Assembly (NCBI RefSeq): GCF_010672455.1
Contig: NZ_JAAHGO010000003.1
Coordinates: 254,531 to 318,530, forward strand
Length of the DNA stretch: 64,000 bases
Origin: Okeania sp. SIO2C9
Lineage (GTDB): Bacteria > Cyanobacteriota > Cyanobacteriia > Cyanobacteriales > Microcoleaceae
Direction of reading: 5' to 3'
In this document: positions 31,466 through 42,344 of the stretch, one piece after another
Position numbering within the stretch: position 1 is the first letter of the stretch
How the letters are laid out: each line of letters starts with the position of its first letter
Translations under genes and position numbers: made by a program
Notes under the pieces: generated by a model
Seen by the model: only the letters and a program-made list of their open reading frames with translations
Told to the model about the DNA's origin: nothing
Databases searched by the model: none

Positions 31466-32487
31466 TTATAACTTAGAAGAACCAGACGGACATCTATCAA
31501 CAGATTCAAAATCATCTAGTGCTGTTGACGAAGGTTTGTCAGTTGCACAAATCATTGCTTGGGTACGGCTATCTTTAAGGTAGACTATGCCAGAATAACT
31601 TTTTAATTGTCCATCTTTGGCATTAGCAGTAGATATGACATAAGGACCAGAATTGATTCTGCTAATATCGTATGAATAATTTGCAGTTTCTAACTGGATA
31701 CCTAATCCTAAATCAGAGATGTTATCTGAAAATTCACCGTTTTGTGCATAATAAGCTTGTTGCCCTTTATTGATTGCACTAATATACATTCTTGCCTCTG
31801 ATTGTTTGGCTTTAATTGCCTCATTTAGAAACAAGGGTAAAGCGATGAGACTTAACACAAAAATTAACCCAATAAAACCAACGAAAATCCCAGCAATAAT
31901 TCCACCTGCTTTTGATCGTTGCCTCTGATAAACTACAGTACCTGCTATCATGTCATGGAGAGCTTGCTTTTTCTTCGTAAATGCTGCCATGATATAACCA
32001 ATCATCAGAAGTATAAAGGAAAGCCACTTGGCAAAATATCTAGCAGTTGCTCTACCAAAGGTCAGGCTGTTATCATTTTTATCGGTGACAACTAACCCTA
32101 TTGCCATTTTGCCTAGAGTTGCTTGTTTCGCAGAACTTTCCATAATGGCATAGTATAGCCAATTCCAAATAATACCCAGGAAAAAAACCAGGACGCTGGC
32201 ATCTTCGCTAGTGCCACCAGCAAGTCCGTAGAAAACTACTAATAATATCATGTCCGAAGGCAATCGTTTGTGTAAAAGTTAGCGTGGATATCTACAGGAA
32301 ATTTAAGTTTTTTTCTTGCCTTCCGGAGCTGTTGCCTTCCGGAGCTGTTGCCTATTTACTATACAAGACCGATGCTACCGGACATGATATAAACCACCAA
32401 GAAGACTGCCACCGATATATAGAATAACTCCATCTATGAAAGCCGCTGCAAATCTATTCCAGAAACTAGCATATTCTGTTATTGACA
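31466..32487 (-). pseudogene. RDD membrane protein fused to a type IV pilin-like domain, split by a miniature element
   Basis: The N-terminus (32487 to about 32390; MSITEYASFWNRFAAAFIDG, then a first membrane helix) is a typical RDD start, with Arg and Asp in place. It runs into a 144-bp element and stops (HVR-stop). On the other side the frame resumes at 32263 with the second and third helices (ILLVVFYGLAGG, FFLGIIWNWLYY), 'ATLGKMAIGLVV' and 'LHDMIAGTVVYQR'. The last about 130 residues resemble the pilin-like G/H family: a hydrophobic helix, 'ALPLFLNEAIKAKQSEA', 'AINKGQQAYYAQNGEF', 'LGLGIQLETANYSYDI'. The downstream part could be made from a TTG at 32263. Exact removal of the element leaves the halves out of frame, so there is a second lesion. 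Confidence 0.78.
32246..32389. repeat. TCATGTCCG-ended miniature element inside the RDD-pilin gene
   Basis: Perfect outer ends (tcatgtccg / cggacatga) are flanked on both sides by TA, the expected target duplication of IS630/Tc1-mariner-like elements. The interior contains 'ggcaacagctcc' twice in tandem. It has no coding capacity. Confidence 0.85.
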
Positions 32488-32628
32488 TTTTTTGCCTCCT
32501 AATTTTTTTCGATTACTATAGCGCTACGCTTTTTTTCTACTGCTATAAATTATGTTGTATAAGTTTATCGATCTAATTTACCAATCAAATTGAGAACTTA
32601 TTGGTAATGATAATTTTTATAGGACTTA

Positions 32629-33031
32629 TATTATGTCCGGATAATAGCGTGATCAAAAAACTTTATCCCTTCTAATCTTTTCTTCCCTTCTGCCTTCCTT
32701 CCTCCAAAGTGTAAGTATTCCACCGGACATGATATTACGCATGAGGTAGGAAAAATGAGGATTTGAGATGGCTTTCCTGTGGGTCGCTTCGGACGAAAAT
32801 AGGTTGTACTGCGTAATACCAAATTCAAAAAAGGTCGCTACAGTATTAATCTCAAAACTCCTACCAACAGAATAAAGCACTGTAACAGTATTTTTTGAAA
32901 ATGGTCTAATATCATGTCCGGATAATAGCGTGATCAAAAAACCTTCTCCCTTTGAACCAATATTCCCTTCTGTCCTCAGCATAGCTGCCTTCTGCCTTCC
33001 TTCCAGCAAAGTCTAATAACCGGAAATGATA
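32629..33031. repeat. Two further TCATGTCCG-ended elements
   Basis: 32629-32734 and 32910-33031 both start 'atgtccggataatagcgtgatcaaaaa' and end with ccggacatga or ccggaaatga followed by TA. They are direct copies about 280 bp apart. The rest of 32488-33365 has a palindromic cccccctaa...ttagggggct repeat at about 33125-33196 and no gene. Confidence 0.75.
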
Positions 33032-33365
33032 TAAGTACTATTTTAGCTAAAATGAACAATCTAGAGAATATTTTGCAGCGTTGCTGGATTGAAGTATGAA
33101 TGTGCGATTGTTTTGTTCTGGTCAAGCCCCCTAAACCCCCCCCAATATGGGGGACTTTGAGAGTTTTATTTCCCCAATTTAGGGGGCTAGGGGGGCAAAA
33201 TCATACCCAGAATCAGCAACGCCTATTTTGCATATCTATGAAATATCAAAACCACTATTTGATGATATCTAGGTCCAGTTTCCTCATCAGATAAATTGAC
33301 CAAAATTGCCCTGTTCTGATACGATCTATTAATATTGTAATCATCTTATTTTAGAGGTTATTAAA

Positions 33366-33846
33366 ATGTTAGGAGAAGAAAAAATAGCACTAACATTAAA
33401 AATTAATGGAGTGCCACATCAGCTAAATATAGAACCTCGTGTGACATTATTAGATGCACTGCGAGAATATTTAGGTTTAACAGGAACAAAAAAAGGATGC
33501 GATCGCGGAGAATGTGGAGCTTGCACGGTATTAGTCGATGGAAAACGAATTAATGCTTGTATGACTCTGGCAGTAATGCAAATGGGAAAGTCAATTATTA
33601 CTATTGAGGGTTTAGCAGAAGAAAATGGACAACTACACCCAGTGCAAACAGCTTTCATTGAGCATGATGCTTTTCAATGTGGTTATTGCACTCCCGGTCA
33701 AATAGTTTCCGCAGTAGGTTTACTAGCAGAAACACAACCAAAGTCAGATCGAGAAATTCGGGAAGGTATGAGTGGCAACCTCTGTCGTTGTGGTGCTTAT
33801 CATCATATCGTTGCAGCAGTTCGTGAAGTAGTGGAGAAAACAGAAA

Positions 33847-33860
<14 letters not shown>
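33366..33860 (+). CDS. Molybdenum hydroxylase, [2Fe-2S] subunit
   Basis: 164 residues, full length for the small subunit of the xanthine dehydrogenase/aldehyde oxidoreductase family. Cys45, Cys50, Cys53 and Cys65 bind the plant-ferredoxin-like cluster (GCDRGECGACTVLVDG). Cys105, Cys108, Cys140 and Cys142 (QCGYCTPGQ, NLCRCGAYH) bind the second cluster near the molybdopterin. It passes electrons from the Mo centre to FAD. There is no Tat signal, unlike E. coli PaoA, so the enzyme is probably cytoplasmic. 'ttagaggt' about 10 bp before the ATG may serve as ribosome binding site. The last 14 bp overlap the FAD subunit gene, showing translational coupling. Confidence 0.93.
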
Positions 33861-34884
<1,024 letters not shown>

Positions 34885-35026
34885 AAAGAGAAAATTTTTT
34901 GTTTGCTGGCGTACAACGCATCCTATCTCCTGGGTCGAAGCTGCACTAAGGTCATAAAGGGCACAAACGTTAACGGTTTTGCTTCGCGAAACGCAAAAAA
35001 AACGGCGTTGGTAAATTAGTGTATGA

Positions 35027-35215
35027 TATTAATCTTAATTACTTAGGAGTCAGTCCTCAGGAGTCAGGAGTCAGGAGGTAAGAAAGAAGAAGAAACAGGA
35101 ATAGAAGGAGAAAGTTTTTTGCTAGGGTAAAGGTCACGGAGTTCTATAGCGCTCTTCTCCGGACATGATATCATATCTCAAATTACCAATGCCCGAAAAA
35201 AAACTAACTATTACG
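35027..35215. repeat. Repeat element, inverse copy of 47655-47845
   Basis: Reads 'gtgtatgatattaatcttaatt', then iterated ggagtca units, then 'aaggtcacggagttctatagcgctc' and 'ttctccggacatgatatcata'. The reverse complement recurs at 47655-47845 with few differences. A related third copy without all parts fills 34820-35000 and 35235-35330. No gene lies in 34885-35412. Confidence 0.75.
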
Positions 35216-35412
35216 AACCTATTTTCAGTAAATGAAACAGGAGTCAGGAGTCAGGAGGGAAGAAACAATAAGAAACCCCCAGTAGAAGGAGAAAATTTTT
35301 TGTTGAGCTAGCGCACAACTTTCTTGTCGGAATGCTACCGCAAACGTTAACGCTTTTGCTTCACTAAAGGCAAAAAAATAACTATTACGAACTATTTAAG
35401 TAAACACCAAAC

Positions 35413-37620
35413 ATGAATAAAGTTATCGGAAAACCCATCAACCGTGTAGACGGAAAACTTAAAGTTACAGGTGGCGCACGTTATACCGCTGATATGCCAG
35501 TTGAAAATTTGACTTACGGCGTATTAATAGAAAGCACCATTGCTAAAGGCAAAATTACCAAGCTCGAAACTACCGCAGCAGAAACCGCCCCCGGAGTATT
35601 GGCAGTCATTACCCACCGCAACGTTCCCAAATTTAATCAAATTACCTTTTTTCCTGGCGGACAAAGTCTCCCCATTCTCCAGGATGAGAATATCTATTAT
35701 CAAGGACAGCACATTGGGATAGTAGTGGCAAAAACTTTAGAGCAAGCTCAATATGCAGCTACCTTAGTTAAAGTTGAATATCAAACCGAACAACCAACAA
35801 TAGATATAGATGAAGCACTCCAACAAGGATACGATCCAGAAAGAATTTTTCTGGGGATGTTACCCGCTCACTCACTCCGGGGCGATATTACCTCCGGGCA
35901 TTCCCAAGCAGAGATATTAGTCGAAAAAACCTACAGCACTCCGATGGAAAACCATAACCCCATCGAACCCTCAGCAACTACCGCAGTTTGGGAAGACGAC
36001 CGCCTCACTCTCTACGAAACAACTCAAGGAGTTTGTTCTGCACAAGAAGCGATGGCTAAAGTTTTCGACATTCCCCCAGAAAACATCCGAGTCATTTCTG
36101 AATTTCTCGGCGGTGGGTTTGGTTGTAAAGCATTTGTTTGGTCTCACGCTATTCTGGCTACTCTGGCGGCGCGTTATGTGAAGCACCCAGTTAAACTCGT
36201 ACTTACCCGCGCTCAAATGTATACCTCTGTCGGATATCGCGCCCCCACCCGCCAACATCTGACCCTCGGCGCAACTAAAGACGGTAAACTTAGACTCATC
36301 AAACACATCGGCGAAACTATAACGTCACCCTTTGACGAATTTACCGAACCCGTAGCAATGGCAACAAATATGATGTATAGCTGCCCCAACGTTGATACCA
36401 ACTATCGCCTTGGCCGTATCAATGCTGGCACTCCCACTTTTATGCGGGCACCAGGGGAAGCACCGGGAATGTTTGCCTTAGAGTCAGCAATGGATGAACT
36501 TAGTTACGCTCTAGAGTTAGACCCCATCGAACTCCGAGTCCGCAACCATGCAGATGTAGACCCTGCTACCGGGCATCCATGGTCCAGTAAATCTCTCAAA
36601 GAATGTTATCAGCGAGGAGCAGAAATATTTGGCTGGAAACACCGCAACCCCAAACCAGGGTCTATGAGTGACGGCGAAAGTCTAATTGGTTGGGGCATGG
36701 CCAGTGCTACTTTTCCTGCTAACAGTTTTCCTGCTACTGCTAAAGTAACTATATATAATAGTGGGGAAATATTGGTCGAAAGTGCTACACACGACTTAGG
36801 TACAGGAACTTATACTGTGATGACACAGGTTACTGCCGAAGTTTTAGGCGTATCTGTGGAGAAGGTAGAATTTAAACTTGGCGACACTAAATTATCCAAA
36901 GCGCCACTTACCGGAAATTCTACTACAGCTAGTAGTGTGGGTACGGCAGTACAAGCAGCAGCAATGAAAGCTAGGAGTAAAGTGGTAGAGATGGCAATTT
37001 CTGATTCTGACTCACCCCTTTATCAGGCAAAACCGGAGGAGGTAATTTTTGAGTCTGGGAAATTATTGTTGAAAAATAATCCTGTGGTCGGGGAAAGTTA
37101 TCAGGAAATTCTCACTCGTCATAGTTTAGAAAATATTGAAGCGGTTGGTGATAATGTATCGAAACAGCAACAGCAGGAATATGCCAAATATTCTTTTGGA
37201 GCAACTTTTGTGGAGGTGCGAGTAGACCGTTTGTTGGGAGAAGTACGAGTGACACGGTGTGTTGGTGTTTATGGTGCTGGACGCATTCTCAATGCTAAGA
37301 CTGCCCGCAGTCAAATGATTGGCGGTATTACTTGGGGTATTGGTATGGCGTTGATGGAGCATACGGTAATGTCTCCCCACTATGGACGTATTCTGAATCA
37401 TAATCTTTCAGATTATTTGATTCCTGTCCAGCTAGATGTGCCTGATATTCAGGTGCAGTTTGTGGAGGAGGAAGACCCCTATGTTAATGCTCTGGGAACT
37501 AAGGGTATTGGGGAACTTTCTATCGTGGGAGTTGCAGCAGCGATCGCTAATGCTGTTTATCATGCCACAGGTAAGCGTATTCGAGATTTACCTATTACTC
37601 CAGATAAGTTATTAGAATAG
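35413..37620 (+). CDS. Molybdenum hydroxylase, molybdopterin-binding catalytic subunit
   Basis: 735 residues, the length of PaoC/YagR-type large subunits. Residues 1-130 are the first aldehyde oxidase/xanthine dehydrogenase a/b-hammerhead domain (NRVDGKLKVTGGARYTADM). The molybdopterin-binding part includes 'EFLGGGFGCKAF' and 'FMRAPGEAPGMFALE'. The catalytic base is Glu701 in GTKGIGELS. The protein hydroxylates an aldehyde or N-heterocycle with water, passing electrons to the Fe-S subunit. The substrate cannot be read from the sequence; PaoABC relatives prefer aromatic aldehydes. It has the same orientation as the two small-subunit genes and the XdhC/MobA-like genes downstream, but is separated from both by repeats, so an own promoter may be needed. 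Confidence 0.93.
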   Translation: MNKVIGKPINRVDGKLKVTGGARYTADMPVENLTYGVLIESTIAKGKITKLETTAAETAPGVLAVITHRNVPKFNQITFFPGGQSLPILQDENIYYQGQHIGIVVAKTLEQAQYAATLVKVEYQTEQPTIDIDEALQQGYDPERIFLGMLPAHSLRGDITSGHSQAEILVEKTYSTPMENHNPIEPSATTAVWEDDRLTLYETTQGVCSAQEAMAKVFDIPPENIRVISEFLGGGFGCKAFVWSHAILATLAARYVKHPVKLVLTRAQMYTSVGYRAPTRQHLTLGATKDGKLRLIKHIGETITSPFDEFTEPVAMATNMMYSCPNVDTNYRLGRINAGTPTFMRAPGEAPGMFALESAMDELSYALELDPIELRVRNHADVDPATGHPWSSKSLKECYQRGAEIFGWKHRNPKPGSMSDGESLIGWGMASATFPANSFPATAKVTIYNSGEILVESATHDLGTGTYTVMTQVTAEVLGVSVEKVEFKLGDTKLSKAPLTGNSTTASSVGTAVQAAAMKARSKVVEMAISDSDSPLYQAKPEEVIFESGKLLLKNNPVVGESYQEILTRHSLENIEAVGDNVSKQQQQEYAKYSFGATFVEVRVDRLLGEVRVTRCVGVYGAGRILNAKTARSQMIGGITWGIGMALMEHTVMSPHYGRILNHNLSDYLIPVQLDVPDIQVQFVEEEDPYVNALGTKGIGELSIVGVAAAIANAVYHATGKRIRDLPITPDKLLE

Positions 37621-37917
37621 GGTTGAAGGGAGGAGTCAGGAGTCAGTAGGGGGGAATGGCATTCGCTCGTACAGGAGTCAGGAGGGAAAAATAAGGAAGA
37701 AGTGGTAGTGCATTGCATTATTTTTTTACGAGGTACAGCAGTGGGAGCATCTTGCTCCCGTGCCAAGCATCCCTTGTTCCTTGTATACCATTACTATGCA
37801 GGACTACCAGACAGGGAAATATTTTTCTCACTGTTCTCTGTTACCTACTATAATTTTCACTTGAAAAACTGAAAGTAAATAAATTATGATACACAAATCA
37901 TCAACTGCTTTTACTTT

Positions 37918-38293
37918 TACGGAAAAATTGTGGTTTAAAGCCTCCCCTTAAAAGGAGAGGCTTCAAGGCGCGAATTATTTAATTATTAATTATTAATTAG
38001 GGCTTGCTGATTAAATATCAAAGCATTAACTGATATTGGTTGTAGCATTTTTTGGTCTAAAAAAGTGTCAGTTTTTCGGTAGTAAGAGCTGCATAAAGCT
38101 AGGATTTTGGGATGATTATGGCAGAAAAATTAAGGGACAATTTTCCGACTACTTCTTCTATAATTCCCATTTATCCTGTCTTCTCCTCCTGGGAGGGGGA
38201 GGGGCGAGGGGTGGGTTGTCTCCTGTCTCCTATCTCCTGCCTCCTGTCTCCTGTCTCCTACCCCTACCAACAGACTTTCCATACGCAAACCCT
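37918..38293. repeat. TTACCGAA-type fragment followed by a TTTGCTGA element
   Basis: 37918-37997 has 'acggaaaaattgtggtttaaagcctcccc', an aagg palindrome and attaatt iterations. About 37999-38293 runs from agggcttgctga to cgcaaaccct and contains ctcctgtct iterations. The stretch 37621-37917 has a gggagca...tgctccc palindrome near 37741 and no gene. Confidence 0.7.
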
Positions 38294-38340
38294 AATTATT
38301 AATTGTTGAACTTACTTCCTTTGTTATTTTTGGTGTTTTC

Positions 38341-38997
38341 ATGTTACCAATTATTCCACCTCCGAAAGGGTTCAGAATATTTTATTTGCCTAACAGCGAC
38401 CTCCTATTAGTTTACCGTCCAAACGGTATGACATACTTACTTATATTCTCAATTATCTGCTGTTTTATCTGGATATTATTTTGTTTTTTTATTGCTACAT
38501 TGCTAATAAGTTCATTTATCCTGACTCAAGATTATGTGATTAGTATTTTAACTTTTCTATTTTTTTTCATCCCTTTAGTTTTGTATTTTTTTGCTGCTAA
38601 AATATTCAATCAAATCTATATAATTCTCTATTTTTTTCTAGGAAAATTAAGTTTTGACTTTAGATTCAATTGCTTAATTTTTACCAAAGATATAGGTATT
38701 TTAACAAATGAAATACAAGAAATTAAACGGTCAAAAATTCAATATGTACAACAAGTCAAAACCAGTGGTTTTAAAGGCAATAGATTTGCATCATGGGGCT
38801 TATTAATCAAAACAGCAAATCGAGAGTATAATGTTCTTTCCTATCAATCTTATGACAAAACTAAATGGCTAGGTAATGTTATTGCTGCGTGGGCTAAAGT
38901 TAAGTACCTGCCATTATCGAAGGAGTCAGGAGTCAGGAGTCAGGAGTCAGAATTCAGAATTAATCGAAAAAATTATAAAATAGGACGGCAATTTTAA
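38341..38997 (+). CDS. Small membrane protein with two-to-three helices and a PH-like soluble part
   Basis: 218 residues. Hydrophobic segments lie at about 30-57 (LLIFSIICCFIWILFCFFIATLL in pieces), 66-85 and 88-105. The rest (about 108-200; 'DFRFNCLIFTKDIG', 'IKRSKIQYVQQVKTSG', 'WGLLIKTANREYNVLSY') is beta-rich and recalls the bacterial PH-like domains found after such helices. The assignment is weak. The last about 24 residues (ESGVRSQESEFRINRKN) come from an inserted run of ggagtca units, so the original end is lost. It lies between the Mo subunit and the XdhC-like gene in the same orientation but has no evident link to molybdoenzymes. Confidence 0.6.
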   Translation: MLPIIPPPKGFRIFYLPNSDLLLVYRPNGMTYLLIFSIICCFIWILFCFFIATLLISSFILTQDYVISILTFLFFFIPLVLYFFAAKIFNQIYIILYFFLGKLSFDFRFNCLIFTKDIGILTNEIQEIKRSKIQYVQQVKTSGFKGNRFASWGLLIKTANREYNVLSYQSYDKTKWLGNVIAAWAKVKYLPLSKESGVRSQESEFRINRKNYKIGRQF

Positions 38998-39123
38998 TAG
39001 TTTAAATTTTTATAGCTGTCCATATAAAATTTATCAAACTGCCAAAATATATAGCATCAGTAAAAAGAAAAAAGGAAGAAGTTTGATTATTGATATTTGA
39101 TTGTTTCTCCTGCGGAGTGCTAC

Positions 39124-39356
39124 TTCATTAATGGATAATTGATAATTGATAATTACCTCTTCCTAAAAGGGAGAGGATTGACAAATAAGGAAAAAATTTA
39201 TTCTCTTGGTCGATGGTCGGACAGCGCAGGAAACCTGCGCTATCCCACCCTTCGGGAAGCTGCGAAGATCGACCGCTTCTTTCCCCTTGAAAGGGGAGGC
39301 GGAATTAGCCGAATTGTTTAATTATTTAATTATTTAATTATTAATTATTCGGTAAA
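39124..39356. repeat. TTACCGAA-family element
   Basis: It starts 'ttcattaatggataattgataatt' and ends 'ttaattattaattattcggtaa'. The middle has 'cttggtcgatggtcggacagcgcagg' and the complementary 'gaagatcgaccgcttc'. Same arrangement as 60831-61125. The rest of 38998-39707 contains tcagctattagct fragments and no gene. Confidence 0.8.
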
Positions 39357-39707
39357 CAACTGTTTTATAGTAAGCATTCAGCTGTCAGCTATTAGCTATC
39401 AGTTATGAATGTTGGGAAAGGCAAAAGGAACTTTTGAAATTGAGAAATAATAAAAAGTTAATGCCAAAATCTCTTTCCCCAACCTGATAAGTAATTATTA
39501 ATTGCTGTTTGGGTAGCATTCCAAAGAAATAGCTAACTGCTAATAGCTGTTTGCGCAGCAGTCCGCAGGAAATGCTTACGTTCCATAAGTCCTAATAGTA
39601 ATGGTAGTTGCTATACATAAAAGGTCTAAAACTCTTACCAAATAATTGTTAATTATTAATTATTAATTGTTGAACCCCCTGTTGTCTGTTCCCTAAATTT
39701 TTTATTA

Positions 39708-40802
39708 ATGAAAGAATTACAAGACATTATTGCAAGTTACGCCAAACTCAAAAACTCTAGTGAAACCCTCGCCCTCGCCACTATTGTCAAAGTTGCGGGT
39801 TCAACATATCGCCGAGCTGGGGCACGAATGTTGATGACTGCTAAAGGTGAAATGGTCGGTTCCCTCAGTGGTGGTTGTCTCGAAGGTGATGTTTTGGAAC
39901 AAGGGCAAGAGGTAATGAGTTCCGGTAAGTATCGCCTTGTTACCTACGACACAACTTCTGAAGCAGATATTATCTGGGGTTTAGGAATGGGTTGTCAGGG
40001 AATAGTTGATATATTCATCGAACCTCTATCCGGTGAAAACGGAATAGACTTAATGTCATTTTTTGCTGACTGTCTTCAGCATAGGCAACCAGGAGTTTTA
40101 GTTACAGTATTTAGAAGTAAAACTGCGGAGCAATATCATTTGATGTTATCTCCCGATGGTAATTTTACTACTAAAATAACTGATAATTCCCTCGTTCAAC
40201 TATTAGTAGATCGTGCCAAAACAGCTCAGAGTTCGGGTAAGTCATGTCAAATATCTATTAATAATATAGAAGCTTTTATTGAGGTCATTCATCCACCCCT
40301 ATCTCTAGTAATATTTGGTGCTGGTCACGATGCCATACCTGTAACATCTTTTGCCAAACAATTAGGATGGTATGTCACAGTATTAGACTGTCGTTCTACC
40401 TATGCCACATCTACTAGATTTCCAGAAGCAAATTCTATAGTTATTTCCGAATATGAAAAACTACCAAAATCTGTAATTTTAGATGAAAAAACTGTAGTAG
40501 TTGTAATGACTCATAACTATCTTTATGATTTGACAATTCTCAAAAATATTTTACCTTTGCCCTTACGTTATTTAGGAATACTAGGACCCCGCAGAAGAAC
40601 AGAAAAATTATTAGCAGAAATTCCCATAGATGAGCAATACAAAAAATGTTTATATGCTCCAGTCGGTCTAGATATTGGTGCTGATAATCCCCAAGAAATT
40701 GCTTTAGCAATTATTGCAGAAATTCAAGCAGTAATTTCTAACCGTTCAGCAGGTTTTTTACGCTATCGTAACCTACCAATTCATAGTCAAAATAATGAAT
40801 AA
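39708..40802 (+). CDS. XdhC-family molybdenum cofactor insertion/maturation protein
   Basis: 364 residues. The N-terminal XdhC/CoxI domain (about 1-105) has 'ATIVKVAGSTYRRAGARML', 'GSLSGGCLEGDVLEQ' with Cys57, and a second part 'DIIWGLGMGCQGIVDIFIEPL'. The C-terminal Rossmann-like domain starts near residue 200 (SLVIFGAGHDAIPV) and includes 'VVVVMTHNYLYDL' and 'YLGILGPRRRTEKLL'. Family members (XdhC, PaoD) bind the mature, often cytidylated and sulfurated, molybdopterin cofactor and load it into the hydroxylase large subunit. That matches the enzyme genes 2-6 kb upstream. Its last 8 bp overlap the MobA-like gene (ATGAATAA), so the two are translationally coupled. Confidence 0.92.
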   Translation: MKELQDIIASYAKLKNSSETLALATIVKVAGSTYRRAGARMLMTAKGEMVGSLSGGCLEGDVLEQGQEVMSSGKYRLVTYDTTSEADIIWGLGMGCQGIVDIFIEPLSGENGIDLMSFFADCLQHRQPGVLVTVFRSKTAEQYHLMLSPDGNFTTKITDNSLVQLLVDRAKTAQSSGKSCQISINNIEAFIEVIHPPLSLVIFGAGHDAIPVTSFAKQLGWYVTVLDCRSTYATSTRFPEANSIVISEYEKLPKSVILDEKTVVVVMTHNYLYDLTILKNILPLPLRYLGILGPRRRTEKLLAEIPIDEQYKKCLYAPVGLDIGADNPQEIALAIIAEIQAVISNRSAGFLRYRNLPIHSQNNE

Positions 40803-41388
40803 ATCTATAGGAATTATAATTTTAGCTGCTGGTGCATCAACTCGCTTGGGTCAGCCCAAACAATTGTTGATTTACAAAGGGAATAGTTTGATTTTCAATA
40901 CTGTTGAAATTGCTGTTAATTCTGGTTGTTCGCCAATTATTGTAGTGCTTGGTGCTTATGGCAATCTAATACTTCCTGAGATTAGTAATTTTCCAGTAAA
41001 AATTGTCGAAAATTCTGATTGGCAGGAGGGAATGAATACTTCAATCAGAGCTGGTATTAATACTTTGCAAACTACTCAAGAAATTATAGAAGCAGTAATA
41101 ATAATGGTTTGCGACCAGCCTTTTTTATCTACTAACTTAATCCAGAAAATGATTGATATTTATTATTTAAAATCAAATCCAATAGTTGCTTCTGAATATT
41201 CTGGTGTTGTAGGAGTTCCGGCTTTATTTAGTTCTAGTCTTTTTCCAGAAATTCTTAACTTAAAAACAGACAAAGGTGCTAAACAAATAATCAATAAATA
41301 TGCTTGTCAAGTAGCAACAGTTGATTTTCCTAGAGGAGAAATAGATATTGATACTTTTGCTGATTATGAAAGATTAAAAATTCTCTAA
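40795..41388 (+). CDS. MobA-like (MocA-type) nucleotidyltransferase for molybdopterin
   Basis: 197 residues. It has the NTP-transferase signature 'IIILAAGASTRLGQPKQLL' at 6-25, 'DWQEGMNTSIRAGI', and the metal-binding Asp in 'MVCDQPFLS'; later 'GVPALFSS...TDKGAKQII' and 'IDIDTFADYERL'. Proteins of this group (MocA and relatives) transfer CMP to molybdopterin to make the dinucleotide cofactor used by xanthine-dehydrogenase-family enzymes of the PaoABC type. Gene overlap with the XdhC-like gene and the nearby hydroxylase genes support this role. Whether it uses CTP or GTP cannot be told by eye. Confidence 0.88.
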   Translation: MNKSIGIIILAAGASTRLGQPKQLLIYKGNSLIFNTVEIAVNSGCSPIIVVLGAYGNLILPEISNFPVKIVENSDWQEGMNTSIRAGINTLQTTQEIIEAVIIMVCDQPFLSTNLIQKMIDIYYLKSNPIVASEYSGVVGVPALFSSSLFPEILNLKTDKGAKQIINKYACQVATVDFPRGEIDIDTFADYERLKIL

Positions 41389-41585
41389 GAAGGGAGTGGG
41401 GAATAGGGGAGTAGGGGAGTGGGAGGACCCACCCCTAACCCCTCCGGTGGAGGGGAATATGGGTTTCTAAATTCCCTTCCCTTCTGACTCCTGACTCCTG
41501 ATATCAAATCCGTTGGCTTCGGAGTAATATAATTCTGTTGATAGTCATACAATCGGTAAGGGCGAATGGCCATTCGCCCCTACAG

Positions 41586-41800
41586 TATAGAACCCCTAAG
41601 CGTATCTTCATAAATATTAAATTTTTCTAGCTAGGAGACAGGAGACAGGAGACAGGAGGGAAGAGGGAAGAGGGAAGAGGGAAGATGTGGGGAGAAATAA
41701 TACAAAAAATTCAACACTCCTTTTCAGATTTTTCCTCACTCATTGATGGGCGAAAAGACTTGGCTACCATAATTATATAGATCTCAAATGGGTTCTATAG
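41586..41800. repeat. TATAGAACC-ended inverted-repeat element
   Basis: Ends tatagaaccc and gggttctata. The right half (from 'gatgtggggagaaataatac') is the reverse complement of 3018-3135. The left part carries 'aggagacaggagacagg' and 'gggaagagggaagag' runs. A gggcgaatggccattcgccc palindrome lies just before (about 41560). No gene is in 41389-41903. Confidence 0.75.
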
Positions 41801-41903
41801 ACTCTTATCTTTAAAGACTGAATAACACCGATGCTACCGGATTTGATATGACTCCCGGATTATTATATTATTTGTAAAATTATTCACTCAAATTCGGATA
41901 ATT

Positions 41904-42344
41904 ATGAATACTCAAAACCATCTTCGTAACCTCCAACATCAAACAATTCTTGAACGGGCTAAATATCCAAAAAATCAAGGAAAAACCAACCCTATAGACC
42001 GCTATCAAATAGGAGATAACCCCTCATGTGGCGATCGCATTGAACTGACAATAAAATTCAGTCAAAAAAAGCAAATTATAGAAGATATAAAATTTCAAGG
42101 AAAAGGTTGTGCCTTAAGCATTGCTTCCGCAGATTTAATGGCAGAAATATTGTTAGGAAAAACTAGAGAAGAAGCATTAGAAATAACAGAACAATTTCGT
42201 CAAATGCTCAAAGGAGAAATTAGTCTTTCCGATAATTTACCAAAGCTAAATATATTTCAAGGAGTTGCCCAATTTCCCATCAGAATTAAATGTGTTTTAC
42301 TAAGCTGGCACACCCTGAAAAAAGCGCTAGAATCACTAAATTAA
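41904..42344 (+). CDS. SufU/NifU-like iron-sulfur cluster scaffold or trafficking protein
   Basis: 146 residues. It has the three invariant cysteines and the Asp of the IscU/SufU fold: Cys42 and Asp44 in NPSCGD, Cys69 in GKGCALSIASADLM, and Cys130 in IKCVLLSWHTL. The 'SIASADLMAE' stretch and the long spacing between the second and third Cys are of the SufU type. It could assemble clusters or, like Bacillus SufU, relay sulfur from a cysteine desulfurase. Most cyanobacteria use SufA/NfU, so a SufU is accessory here. It lies 0.5 kb after the Fe-S-rich molybdoenzyme locus in the same orientation, a suggestive but unproven link. Confidence 0.88.
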   Translation: MNTQNHLRNLQHQTILERAKYPKNQGKTNPIDRYQIGDNPSCGDRIELTIKFSQKKQIIEDIKFQGKGCALSIASADLMAEILLGKTREEALEITEQFRQMLKGEISLSDNLPKLNIFQGVAQFPIRIKCVLLSWHTLKKALESLN

